A DNA stretch of 25,186 nucleotides from CAZWDL01 sp964632995. GTDB taxonomy: Bacteria > Bacteroidota > Bacteroidia > Chitinophagales > Saprospiraceae. This document shows positions 1 through 7,634 of this stretch, one piece after another (positions within the stretch are counted from its first letter, which is position 1; the number at the start of each line of letters is the position of its first letter). The notes under the pieces were generated by a model, which did no database searches, was not told where the DNA came from, and saw only the letters and a list, made by a program, of their open reading frames with translations. A program made the position numbers and the translations under genes. The stretch spans positions 1 through 25,186 of the forward strand of contig CAZWDL010000108.1 of the NCBI GenBank assembly GCA_964632995.1, written 5' to 3'.

Positions 1-351
1 GCCCACCAGCCCGGGATCGGCCAGCGGGTTGCGAAACAGGGCCTGCAGGGAGGCACCGGAGACGGACAGCGCGGCTCCGACGAGGATCGCCAGCAGGATG
101 CGCGGCAGGCGGATGTGAAAGATCAGGTAGTGCACGGCGGACGGTATTTCCGCTTCCACAAAACCCACCTGCGCAGCCAGCACGCGCCAGATCTCGGCTG
201 CCTCCAGATCGTAGGCGCCCAGGAAAAGCGCCGCCATAGCGATGAGGAGCATTCCCAGGGCCAGACCGGGAATGGAAAACAGAGCGTGGAGCAATATCCT
301 CCCTCGCCGCGGCTGGGCTTCCAGTGTTCCTGTTTCGCTCGTTTTCACCAT
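1..351 (-). CDS. hmuU: Haem ABC transporter permease HmuU (FecCD/BtuC family), N-terminal part
   Basis: Partial gene: it starts at the ATG at 349-351 and runs off the left edge, so only the first 117 codons are present. The translation begins MVKTSETGTLEAQ, has a first hydrophobic helix at about residues 26-45 (FSIPGLALGMLLIAMAALFL), and then the FecCD hallmark RLPRILLAILVGAALSVSG followed by LQALFRNPLADPGLVG at about residues 82-117. This family forms the inner-membrane channel of BtuCD-type importers for haem, siderophores and cobalamin. The gene lies 23 bases downstream of the substrate-binding lipoprotein on the same strand, so the two are almost certainly co-transcribed. Haem as substrate is inferred from the partner's HmuT-like sequence and the HmuY-like neighbour. 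The family call is secure; the substrate is less so. The ATPase gene would be expected beyond the window. Confidence 0.85.
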   Translation of the reverse strand, partial: MVKTSETGTLEAQPRRGRILLHALFSIPGLALGMLLIAMAALFLGAYDLEAAEIWRVLAAQVGFVEAEIPSAVHYLIFHIRLPRILLAILVGAALSVSGASLQALFRNPLADPGLVG

Positions 352-374
352 AATAGACAGCTCGTTTTCACGGA

Positions 375-1262
375 TTAGATATTTTGGATAGCGGTCAGAC
401 GCCGGGACAGCTCCAGGGCCGCCGCCGCGGCGCGGGGGCCGAAGCCCAGCAGGTAGTGCCCGTCCATGGTGATGACGCTGCGGTTGTGGCCGGCGGGCGT
501 CTGATCCATACCCGGCAGGGTAAGCAGCGCTTCGACGCCGTCGAGGCTTCGGAACCCGCTCTCAAACATCAGGATGACATCGGGCCGGGCCTCGATCAGT
601 CCCTCCGCGGAGAGCGCCTGGAAGCCCTCGAAGGCGGTGACGGCATTTTCTCCGCCGGCCACTGTGATCATCGTTTCCGCCGGGGTGCCGGTCCCAGCGA
701 CCATCAGGTTGCCCTTGCCGCGCGCGTAGATGAACAGGACGCGTGGGCGGTCGTCGACTCCGGCAATCCTGGCCTCCAGCTTTTCCTGTTGTTCCTGTAC
801 GCTGTGGACCAGCGCATCTAATTTGTGCTGTGGATCGCCCAGCTTTTCAGCGATGGCGGTTGCGAGCGCTACCGGAGCGTCCAGGCTGTTCGGCTTGGGT
901 ACGAACAGCAGGACCACACCGGCTTGAGCCAGTTGCTGTAAAACGGGGTTGTCTTCCTCGGCGGCTTCGGCGATGATCAGGTCGGGCTGCAGCCCGAGAA
1001 TGCCTTCGGCGTTCAGTTGACTGACGTGGCCGAGTTTTGGCAACCGGGCCGATTCGGCCGGATAACTGCTGGTTACGTCCACACCAACTATCTTCTCACC
1101 GTGACCTAGGGTATACAGGGTTTCCGTAATGGCGCCGCTCAGAGAGACGATGCGCTTAGAGGTCGAATCGGGCACTCCCGCCTCGGACCCGGCAGGCGCC
1201 CCGCAGCTGAATAGCAGAAGGCTGCAGGCGAGGACGAAGGTGTAGCGGAGTAGTATAGGCAT
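375..1262 (-). CDS. hmuT: Haem ABC transporter substrate-binding lipoprotein HmuT
   Basis: A 295-residue periplasmic binding protein of the TroA/BtuF fold. I chose the ATG at 1262 because it gives a proper lipoprotein signal (MPILLRYTFVLACSLLLFSC, lipobox LLFSC, Cys20). The open frame runs 25 codons further upstream, but that part is repeat-derived and not signal-like. The mature part opens with KRIVSLSGAITETLYTLG, then IVGVDVTSSYPAESARLPKLG. The TSxYP motif (Tyr67) matches the haem-ligand tyrosine region of HmuT/PhuT/ShuT proteins. Later motifs LNAEGILGLQPDLIIAE, MVAGTGTPAETMI and ALSAEGLIEARPDVILM are also typical of HmuT. The protein should be anchored facing the periplasm and pass haem to the HmuU permease 23 bases downstream. 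Cobalamin or a ferric siderophore is the main alternative substrate. Confidence 0.82.
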   Translation of the reverse strand: MPILLRYTFVLACSLLLFSCGAPAGSEAGVPDSTSKRIVSLSGAITETLYTLGHGEKIVGVDVTSSYPAESARLPKLGHVSQLNAEGILGLQPDLIIAEAAEEDNPVLQQLAQAGVVLLFVPKPNSLDAPVALATAIAEKLGDPQHKLDALVHSVQEQQEKLEARIAGVDDRPRVLFIYARGKGNLMVAGTGTPAETMITVAGGENAVTAFEGFQALSAEGLIEARPDVILMFESGFRSLDGVEALLTLPGMDQTPAGHNRSVITMDGHYLLGFGPRAAAAALELSRRLTAIQNI

Positions 1263-1297
1263 AGTTGTTTTAATTTTGTGTTGCGTACGGAGTTGGA

Positions 1298-1319
1298 GGT
1301 TCAAGGGTTCAAGGTTCAA
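1298..1319. repeat. Intergenic word repeat, GGTTCAA x3
   Basis: Three near-contiguous copies of the heptamer GGTTCAA (1298-1304, 1306-1312, 1313-1319), with one extra G between the first two. It lies in the intergenic stretch upstream of hmuT. Similar TTGAACC-rich spacers are, from memory, common between genes in Bacteroidota. See the finding on word-built elements. Confidence 0.7.
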
Positions 1320-1432
1320 CGGGGCCCCAGCATCCAAATCGAAGTGGGAAGTGGGCCATACGGCTCTTCGCTTCGCTCCGAGAAGTCGGAAGGGGCTTAA
1401 CTGGGCTTATCCAGGAATATTCCCAGGCTAGC

Positions 1433-1451
1433 GCCATCCAGCATCCAGCAC
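1433..1451. repeat. Intergenic word repeat, (GC)CATCCA tandem, copy 1
   Basis: The tandem words CCATCCA-GCATCCA-GCAC directly abut the stop codon of the HmuY-like gene and are preceded by GGCTAGC (1427-1433). The same two parts, GGCTAGC plus CATCCA words, recur at 21816-21860, 20 kb away, also directly at a stop codon. The rest of the interval 1320-1432 holds nothing I recognise. Confidence 0.65.
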
Positions 1452-2729
1452 CTATTTTCTCACCATTTTCAAATGCACCGCGTCCTTCCCTTGCCCCAGG
1501 GTCACCACGTACATCCCGGCCGGCAGGTTGAGGGCGGGCAGGGTTGTAACGTTGAATCCTGTGGCGGCGTCGATAGTGGCGCTCCAGAGCATTTGGCCGT
1601 TCAGGTTCTGGATCTGTAGGGGGAGCTCGTTCTGCGCCCGCTTCAGGGTGAAGGCGACGGTGGCTTCGTTCACCACGGGATTGGGGAATAGGGAAGCTTC
1701 CGCAAAATTGCTGTGAGGTGAAGCGACCGAGGAGAGGAGGCCGAGGTCCGTTTTTTCGAAAGTGCTTACGCCGGTAGAGCTTCCTTCAAAGTCGATGAAG
1801 TGCAGTTTCCAAATACGACCGTCGGGCGTTTTGACGAAATAAGCCACGTCGTTGGCTATGATCCAGCCGCCGGCGAAGTCGAATGATTTCCAGTCGTAGC
1901 CGATGATGTCTAACCGGGTGTTGAAGCTGTCGACATAGGCCTCGTATTCCACTGATGTGGGATCCACATTCACAGCTTCGGCTACTTCCACGCCGGGCGC
2001 CGAAAGTACCCCGGTGACCGGGTAGTCGAGCAGGTTGCCTTCGTCGTCTTCGAGCTTGGTGTAGTAGCGGCCGAAGAACAGGTCCCAGGCGCCGGTGGAA
2101 GACAGGGTTTTGCCGGTTTCGAAAGAGAACAGCGCCAGCGGCGCATCGGGGAAATCGTCCTTGGCGATTTGTACCGTCTGCTCATCCGAGCCGTCGAGGT
2201 TGGCGTAGCGCAGGGTGTAAACGCCGCCGGCCATTGATTCGATCATGAACTTGCGGAAGGAGCCGTCACGGAGCCGGATAGCGAAGATACGGCTGCCGGT
2301 CAGCGAGTGGTTCACCGGATTGTAGGCGCCCCACCCCAAGTCGAAGGGATCGCCCGGGGCGGCCGCGCCGTTAAGGGCGCCGTTTTCCCAGGAGGATTCG
2401 TCATTGAATAGCCGGGGCCCCAGGGTGGCTGTGTCAATGGTAGCGGAAAAATCCGTTGCTTCGGTCAGGTACAACTCCAACTCGGGCACGGATTGGCCGA
2501 ATACCGAAGTGGTAGATTCATTAACGGAAATACCGGCGTCAGTCAAACCGATAGTGGAAAAGGCGAGACCCCAGGATTCGTTTGCCACCGGAGTGACGGC
2601 GTCGTCACTCAGACGGAAATAAGACTGATCAGCGTAGCCACTGCCGTTGGATACCTGCACGAAACTTTGTGCGGAAAGGGAGATTACTCCGGAAACGAAG
2701 ATTAAAGTGAGAAGTCGAATTCTTATCAT
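1452..2729 (-). CDS. HmuY-like haem/iron-binding protein exported by the type IX secretion system
   Basis: 425 residues. The cleavable signal peptide (residues 1-20, ending SLSA|QS) is followed by a region resembling HmuY (PF14064) haemophores. It appears to contain two related halves. The first, about 25-190, has ESWGLAFSTIG, then WGAYN, then SRIFAIRLRDGSFRKF. The second, about 200-330, has GAWDLFFGRYYTK, then YDWKSFDF, then VAYFVKTPDGRIWKLHFIDFEG. Residues 345-425 are a type A T9SS sorting domain (LFPNPVVNEATVAF, NLNGQML, LPAGMYVVTL, final KMVRK), so the protein should cross the outer membrane and be released or anchored at the surface. The gene is divergent from the TonB receptor and lies beside hmuTU, like the HmuY-HmuR arrangement of Porphyromonas. 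It probably captures haem or an iron chelate. The sorting domain is certain; the HmuY assignment is by motif resemblance. Confidence 0.78.
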   Translation of the reverse strand: MIRIRLLTLIFVSGVISLSAQSFVQVSNGSGYADQSYFRLSDDAVTPVANESWGLAFSTIGLTDAGISVNESTTSVFGQSVPELELYLTEATDFSATIDTATLGPRLFNDESSWENGALNGAAAPGDPFDLGWGAYNPVNHSLTGSRIFAIRLRDGSFRKFMIESMAGGVYTLRYANLDGSDEQTVQIAKDDFPDAPLALFSFETGKTLSSTGAWDLFFGRYYTKLEDDEGNLLDYPVTGVLSAPGVEVAEAVNVDPTSVEYEAYVDSFNTRLDIIGYDWKSFDFAGGWIIANDVAYFVKTPDGRIWKLHFIDFEGSSTGVSTFEKTDLGLLSSVASPHSNFAEASLFPNPVVNEATVAFTLKRAQNELPLQIQNLNGQMLWSATIDAATGFNVTTLPALNLPAGMYVVTLGQGKDAVHLKMVRK

Positions 2730-2766
2730 TGAGGCTAGTTTTTATTTAGATAAAATACAGATAAGG

Positions 2767-2798
2767 CAAAAATAGAGCTGTGCACAGGGCTATGCAAT
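2767..2798 (-). promoter_or_regulatory. Bacteroidota-type promoter for the HmuY-like gene
   Basis: On the minus strand, TATTTTTG (2767-2774) matches the -7 consensus TAnnTTTG exactly. ATTG (2795-2798) sits 20 bases upstream as a -33 element. The 5' leader to the ATG would be about 30 bases. Confidence 0.55.
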
Positions 2799-2832
2799 AC
2801 CCAATTTTTGGGATAAAGTGAGTATTGAAAAA

Positions 2833-2852
2833 TTAGGTAGGACCATACCTAA
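2833..2852. promoter_or_regulatory. DtxR/IdeR-like palindromic operator in the divergent iron promoter
   Basis: TTAGGTAGGACCATACCTAA has perfect 7-base arms (TTAGGTA/TACCTAA) around a 6-base centre. The DtxR/IdeR consensus is TTAGGTTAGSCTAACCTAA; the outer TTAGGT and ACCTAA hexamers are identical, but the spacer is 8 rather than 7 bases. It lies 34-35 bases from the -33 elements of both divergent promoters. Binding by an iron-dependent DtxR-family regulator is inferred from sequence and context; no regulator gene is present in the window. Confidence 0.55.
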
Positions 2853-2887
2853 TACTCAGTAAATCAGCTCCTCTACTTCAGTTTTGC

Positions 2888-2918
2888 TTTGGATATCTTG
2901 TTCAGAAGTATATTTTTG
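2888..2918 (+). promoter_or_regulatory. Bacteroidota-type promoter for the TonB receptor
   Basis: TTTG (2888-2891), a 19-base spacer, then TATTTTTG (2911-2918) is an exact match to the Bacteroidota sigma-A pattern TTTG-N19/21-TAnnTTTG. It lies 39 bases before the ATG of the receptor gene. Confidence 0.65.
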
Positions 2919-2957
2919 CGCGACCTCTATTTAAAAATAGTCTAAATAAGTATAAGG

Positions 2958-5390
2958 ATGAGAAATGCTAGCCTCACATTGTTGCTCATGATATTGTTTT
3001 TAGGAGCTGGGTTAACACAAACCGGTTCCATTCGCGGTCAGGTGCGCACGCCAGACGGCATGGCAGTCGAATTTGCAAACGTCTCGATAGTCAATACCAA
3101 AATAGGTGGCACGACCGATGATCAGGGAAATTATCAGCTCAAAGAAGTGCCGGCGGGTATGCGGCGGGTTCTCGTCAGTTTTGTCGGCTATGAGTCTGTC
3201 GAGCGAGAAGTCCAGGTAAGCGCCGGGGAGACCGCTGAATTAGACTTCGAACTCAAGTTCGAGAATCAGGAATTGCAGACGGTAGAGGTCACCGGCCGGC
3301 GCGAGCGATCTTACAAAAACCTCGCTTCCTTCGGCGCAACCAAAACGGCCACACCGATTAAGGACATTCCCCAGGCCGTGAGTTATGTGACAAAAGAAGT
3401 ATTTGCCGATCAGCAGGCCTACCGGGTCAATGACGTGGTAGAGAATATCAGCGGCATCAACCAGTTTTCCTATTATAATGACTTTACTATCCGCGGCTTT
3501 CGTTCCCAGCAGGAACTGATCAACGGTTTGCGGGTCATCGGTCTGTTCGGTCCTCAGACACTGCTGGCCAACCTGGAACGGGTAGAGGTCATCAAAGGAC
3601 CGGCTTCCGCGGTATTCGGCAATGCCTCGCCGGGCGGCACCATGAACCGGGTGACCAAAAAGCCGCTGCCGGTCGATCGCAAGGCTATTTCCTTCACTAC
3701 CGGCAGTTTCAATACGCTTCGGTCCACGCTCGATTTTACCGGTCCGCTCAACGAGAGCGGAAGCCTGCTCTACCGTCTCAATGTAGCCCACGAAAACTCG
3801 GGCAGCTTCCGCGACCTGCAGGAATTCAAGTCGACTATGGTTGCTCCATCCATTACTTTTTTGCCGACGGACAAAACCCGGATCAACTTCGACCTCGTGC
3901 TGACCCGCTTCGCCGGCAAGCTCGATCGCGGACAGCCTATCTTCGGTGCTACAGCAGGAACGGATCTTACGTCTACCCCTATTTCGTTCGCCATCGCGGC
4001 GGCTAATGATTATCACAAGACGGATGTAGCCTACAGCACGCTGTCTTTGAATCACCAGTTTTCGGACCGGTTCTCTTTTAATGCTTCGTACATGCGCTAC
4101 GGCTACCAGGAGGATCTCTTCGAACACCGCACTTCCAATCGCTTCGCGGTCGACAGCCTGGGCAATCAGATCCCGACCCTGATGGGCATGCGCATCAGCG
4201 CCCGGGAGCGTCAACAAATAACGGATAACCTCAGCACTTATTTCGTCTGGGAAACCAAGACGGGAGTAATGGAGCACAAGCTGCTGTTCGGCTACGATTT
4301 TATTCAATCTATTAACCCGGTAGGTTCGGCGGGTATTTTCACGAGTAGCTCCGCTATTTACCGGACGGTAGACGGCGGTCTGGCGAGATATAATCCCGAA
4401 GAGCCGGAACGCTTTATATTTGGCCCGGACGGCAGTCCCGTTCCCAATATTCCGCACTTTAACCTGGAAAATCCTACCTATCTACTGGGGTATCCCAGCG
4501 ATTATCAATTGGGACGCTTTGAGTATCCCGCCACCCGGTATTTTACCAACGGCGTCTATATTCAGGATCAAATAAAATGGAACCGCTTCCAGTTCTTATT
4601 GGGCGCCCGCATGGAGTACTACACGGATGTGCTGAACTACCAGCAGAATGATGAACAAACCGTTCAACAAGAGAAATTTCTGCCGCGGTTCGGTATGGTA
4701 TACAGTCTTTCCGACGCTGTTAATCTCTACGGCACCTACACGGAGAGCTTCCAGCCCCAGAACCCGGCGGATATAGCCCCGCAAAACGGCGGCCCGTTCG
4801 ATCCGCTCACCGGTAGTATGGTGGAGTTCGGCGCCAAATCCGAACTGCTGGAGGGGCGCATGGCCGTGAATCTGGCCTTGTACAATATCGAAAATAGAAA
4901 TATCCTGATTCCGGATGTCAGTACGGGGCTGTTGATGCAGCGTGGTGGCGAACGTTCCAGAGGCGTCGAGGTGGATGTCAACGGCCGGATCACTTCCAAT
5001 CTGAGCATCACGGCCAATTATGCCTACAATGTAGCGGAAATCACAGACAGCGATAATGAAGACCTGGTGGGTAGTATAAAGGAAAATGCTCCACGGCACT
5101 CCGGCGGCTTGTTCGCCAATTACCAGATCACCGGGGGAATTTTTAGCGGTCTGGGTTTCAATCTGGGCGGCAATTTTGTGACCGAGCGCAATACTTTCGA
5201 GCGCGCATTGGTCCTGCCCGGCTATACCGTAGTCGACGCCGGATTATCCTACCGGGTCAACAAGGTCAGAGTAGCCTTTACCCTCAACAACGTCTTTGAC
5301 GAGACCCACTGGGTAGGTGGGTACAGCTTTGTGCGTCTGTTCCCGGGTGCGCCGCGGAATTTCCTGATCAATATTGCCTACACGTTCTGA
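2958..5390 (+). CDS. TonB-dependent siderophore receptor with CarboxypepD_reg N-domain
   Basis: 810 residues, usual length for the family. The signal peptide (1-20, ending GAGLT|QTG) is followed by a CarboxypepD_reg/carboxypeptidase-like domain (about 23-100: SIRGQVRTPDGMAVEFANV, then TDDQGNYQLKEVPAG and VSFVGYES), a Bacteroidota feature. The plug follows (about 130-236: IKDIPQAVSYVTKEVF, DVVENISGINQF, FTIRGFRSQQ, LERVEVIKGPASAVFGNASPGG). The DIPQAVSVVT-like box is characteristic of ferric-siderophore receptors (FhuA/FoxA type). The rest is a 22-strand barrel ending in INIAYTF with a terminal Phe. It energises uptake of an iron chelate across the outer membrane with TonB-ExbBD (not in the window). 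It shares a regulatory region with the divergent HmuY-like gene and precedes a PepSY gene. Haem rather than siderophore is possible, given the neighbours. Confidence 0.92.
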   Translation: MRNASLTLLLMILFLGAGLTQTGSIRGQVRTPDGMAVEFANVSIVNTKIGGTTDDQGNYQLKEVPAGMRRVLVSFVGYESVEREVQVSAGETAELDFELKFENQELQTVEVTGRRERSYKNLASFGATKTATPIKDIPQAVSYVTKEVFADQQAYRVNDVVENISGINQFSYYNDFTIRGFRSQQELINGLRVIGLFGPQTLLANLERVEVIKGPASAVFGNASPGGTMNRVTKKPLPVDRKAISFTTGSFNTLRSTLDFTGPLNESGSLLYRLNVAHENSGSFRDLQEFKSTMVAPSITFLPTDKTRINFDLVLTRFAGKLDRGQPIFGATAGTDLTSTPISFAIAAANDYHKTDVAYSTLSLNHQFSDRFSFNASYMRYGYQEDLFEHRTSNRFAVDSLGNQIPTLMGMRISARERQQITDNLSTYFVWETKTGVMEHKLLFGYDFIQSINPVGSAGIFTSSSAIYRTVDGGLARYNPEEPERFIFGPDGSPVPNIPHFNLENPTYLLGYPSDYQLGRFEYPATRYFTNGVYIQDQIKWNRFQFLLGARMEYYTDVLNYQQNDEQTVQQEKFLPRFGMVYSLSDAVNLYGTYTESFQPQNPADIAPQNGGPFDPLTGSMVEFGAKSELLEGRMAVNLALYNIENRNILIPDVSTGLLMQRGGERSRGVEVDVNGRITSNLSITANYAYNVAEITDSDNEDLVGSIKENAPRHSGGLFANYQITGGIFSGLGFNLGGNFVTERNTFERALVLPGYTVVDAGLSYRVNKVRVAFTLNNVFDETHWVGGYSFVRLFPGAPRNFLINIAYTF

Positions 5391-5437
5391 TGAGGCTTCC
5401 CTGGTTTATTAGCGTAATACCGGGAGAATGACAAGGA

Positions 5438-5488
5438 GACTTGGAGAGCGGAAGACGAGGAGAACACCCGCTCACTGTTCTCCAAGTC
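5438..5488. repeat. Inverted word repeat, GACTTGGAGA
   Basis: GACTTGGAGA (5438-5447) and its exact complement TCTCCAAGTC (5479-5488) flank a second inverted pair, GAGCGG (5446-5451) and CCGCTC (5468-5473). A further CCAAGTC word follows at about 5498-5504. The element sits between the receptor stop and the PepSY start, where it could form an mRNA hairpin. It lacks a T-tract, so it is a poor classical terminator. Confidence 0.7.
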
Positions 5489-5513
5489 GCTTCGTCACCA
5501 AGTCTTTCTCAAC

Positions 5514-6791
5514 ATGAAGCTCAAAAAGAGAACCTTTTTTCAAATACACAGCTGGATCGGCATTAAGCTGAGCATCCTGTTTTTCATCGTTTGCTTTTCC
5601 GGGACGATCGCCACGCTGAGCAATGAGCTCGACTGGCTGTTTACGCCCGGCATGCGCGCCGTTCCACAGGATACCCTGGCTTCCCGCAATCTCATCATGG
5701 AGAATTTGCGAAAGCAGTACCCGGACGCCTCGGTACCTTACTGGGTAAAAAATGAAGCGCCGTACCTGTGCGATCTGGTATACGTGGAACGCGACGGCCG
5801 GCGTACGTATGTATTCGCTAATCCGTATACCGGCCAGATCCAGGGAGAGGCGCAGATTACCGTTCAGCGTTATTTCCGGGACCTGCACTACTACCTGTTC
5901 ATTCCTTTCCAGATTGGCCATTTCACTGTCCTGCTGTTCGGTTTTATGCTGCTGGCCTCGCTCGTCACTGCGCTGGTTTTCTATAAGAAATGGTATAAAA
6001 AACTGTTTAGGCTGACCGTCGGCAAGGGGCCGCTCGTTTTTTTCCGCAGCTTCCACCGACTGGTGGGCCTGTGGTCGATCCCCTTCGCACTCCTTTTTTC
6101 CATTACCGGTATTTGGTACTTTATCGAGCGCGCCAATGTGGGAAACGTGACCGAACAAATCCATTTGGAGTTTCCGGTGGTTGATTCTTCTTACTACAAG
6201 CAGACGGATATCGAAAATTTTACTTACCGGCTAGACTACGACCGGGCGATTCAAATCGCACAGGAACAGATACCAAATCTCAAAGTGGAAACCATCGGCG
6301 TACCGGTCAGGCAGGGACAACCGCTGTACCTGTACGGTGAAAGCCACGTGCCGCTCGTCCGCTCGCGCGCTAACCGGGTGTACTTGAATCCCTTCAACTA
6401 CGAGGTGCTGAAAGTACAGCGCGCCGAGGAGATCAATACGCTCACCTGGATAAACGACATCGCCGACCCCTTGCACTTTGGTTACTGGGGCGGCCTTCCG
6501 GCTAAAATTGTCTGGTTTATTATGGGCTTGGGGATATCCTCTCTCGTGCTCTCAGGGATCTGGATTGCGCTGAAGCGGAAAGTCAGGAAAAAAAGGGCCG
6601 GCACTCCGGAAGTAATGGGGTACTGGAAATACGTCAATTACCTGGTGACGGGGGGGATGTTCTTCCTGATGTTTTATTTTCTCATCGCCCGATACGGGGT
6701 GGACTGGACGGTGCTGACTGTAGTGGGTCTGGGATGGGGGGTGCTGATCGGGCTGGCTTACTATGTGTACAGGGTCAGGGTAGCAGAATAA
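5514..6791 (+). CDS. PepSY-associated transmembrane protein of an iron-uptake locus (PiuB-like)
   Basis: 425 residues with an N-terminal membrane anchor (about 16-36, IGIKLSILFFIVCFSGTIA), a periplasmic PepSY segment (about 55-120, with YVFANPYTGQIQGEA), helices at about 137-157 and 181-203 (HRLVGLWSIPFALLFSITG), a second soluble segment (about 210-325, ending ADPLHFGYWGG) and helices at about 332-353, 374-392 and 398-419. The conserved histidines in IHSWIG, DLHYY, FHRLVG and DPLHFG are typical of PepSY-TM proteins and may ligate haem or metal. The family often sits next to siderophore receptors and is thought to reduce or release iron from the imported chelate, but its chemistry is not established. 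It probably belongs to the receptor's transcription unit, 123 bases downstream. Confidence 0.85.
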   Translation: MKLKKRTFFQIHSWIGIKLSILFFIVCFSGTIATLSNELDWLFTPGMRAVPQDTLASRNLIMENLRKQYPDASVPYWVKNEAPYLCDLVYVERDGRRTYVFANPYTGQIQGEAQITVQRYFRDLHYYLFIPFQIGHFTVLLFGFMLLASLVTALVFYKKWYKKLFRLTVGKGPLVFFRSFHRLVGLWSIPFALLFSITGIWYFIERANVGNVTEQIHLEFPVVDSSYYKQTDIENFTYRLDYDRAIQIAQEQIPNLKVETIGVPVRQGQPLYLYGESHVPLVRSRANRVYLNPFNYEVLKVQRAEEINTLTWINDIADPLHFGYWGGLPAKIVWFIMGLGISSLVLSGIWIALKRKVRKKRAGTPEVMGYWKYVNYLVTGGMFFLMFYFLIARYGVDWTVLTVVGLGWGVLIGLAYYVYRVRVAE

Positions 6792-6961
6792 AATGAGAAG
6801 CTTTCGATCTATATTGTTTGCTATCGGACACTTGCTTGTTCGGAAGTGCGCTTAAAAAGGGTGGAAGTTTTTGCGAAAGCAATACTTTTTGTTGAATTAA
6901 GACGGCATTTGTCCAACTTCCTTCCGGTATTATTTTTTTATCTTTAAGTAAAAGAACTGCT

Positions 6962-7432
6962 ATGCCCGAAACTGCTTTTTCCGAATATGAAACAGAACGC
7001 CGAAAGCCGATACCTTCCTTTAATCATAGCGTCATTCAGTTAAATCTCGGTTCAGAGCTGCGCTATCGGTATAAGGACGTCTATCGAATCGTTTCGGAGC
7101 TTAGTCTGGATTTATCCGACTGGCCTTCCGTGCCGGATATTTGTATCTATCCCAAGATACCGCTTGATCTCCGGCACGACGTAGTGACGATGACCGAGCC
7201 GCCGCTCTGCGCTATTGAAATCATATCGCCCAGTCAGTCGCTCGACGAACTGGTTAGAAAGGCCGGCAAGTATTTTGATAACGGTGTGAAATCCTACTGG
7301 GTCGTCTTACTTCCCTTGGCCAATATTTATGTGTTTACTGCTCCGGATAAATACGACATTTTTCGCGCAACTGATACCCTCAAAGATCCCATCCTCGATA
7401 TCGAATTGCCTCTGAAGGAGGTTTTCGAATAG
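6962..7432 (+). CDS. Uma2-family (DUF820) putative endonuclease, short form
   Basis: 156 residues. It matches the short Uma2 subfamily with a PD-(D/E)xK-like core: VPDICIYPKIPLD (Pro58-Asp59), EPPLCAIEIISPSQS (Glu86), VRKAGKYFDNGVKSYWVVLP (Lys100 and following) and a closing NIYVFTAPDKYDIF strand. The family was predicted from fold to be nuclease-like, but biochemical function is mostly unknown; such genes spread as accessory cargo. The gene stands alone, with 170 bases before it and about 200 after. A TATCTTTA (6939-6946) just upstream resembles a -7 box but lacks a well-placed -33. The intervals on either side contain nothing else I can support. Confidence 0.75.
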   Translation: MPETAFSEYETERRKPIPSFNHSVIQLNLGSELRYRYKDVYRIVSELSLDLSDWPSVPDICIYPKIPLDLRHDVVTMTEPPLCAIEIISPSQSLDELVRKAGKYFDNGVKSYWVVLLPLANIYVFTAPDKYDIFRATDTLKDPILDIELPLKEVFE

Positions 7433-7568
7433 CCAATCTGTTGCTTTCGCCGACAGGTAATGAATTTTGCCGGTTCTAAGGATTTGTACTGATTACCTTT
7501 CGCCATTGATATTTCTCACCCCTATCGACTAACATTTGTCGCTCATGCCTTCACTTTTATCCCCTAGC

Positions 7569-7604
7569 TTTGAGCCAAAGCAAAAAAAAAGGGCCGTATT
7601 TTCG
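7569..7604 (+). promoter_or_regulatory. Possible promoter of sdhCAB
   Basis: TTTG (7569-7572) and TATTTTCG (7597-7604; 7 of 8 to TAnnTTTG) lie 31 bases before the chosen sdhC start. The 24-base spacer is longer than the usual 19-21, so this is tentative. If real, it excludes the upstream in-frame start at 7536. Confidence 0.35.
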
Positions 7605-7634
7605 AGCCCGGCTTTTTCCAAATCAGGTATAAAA

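Noticed and set aside
1298..1319. Tandem heptamers considered as a CRISPR or VNTR locus
   Set aside because: The unit is too short, copies are few, and there are no spacers or cas genes.
3240..4457. A 405-codon open frame on the minus strand inside the TonB receptor gene
   Set aside because: Antisense shadow of a certain gene; no recognisable domain and atypical composition.
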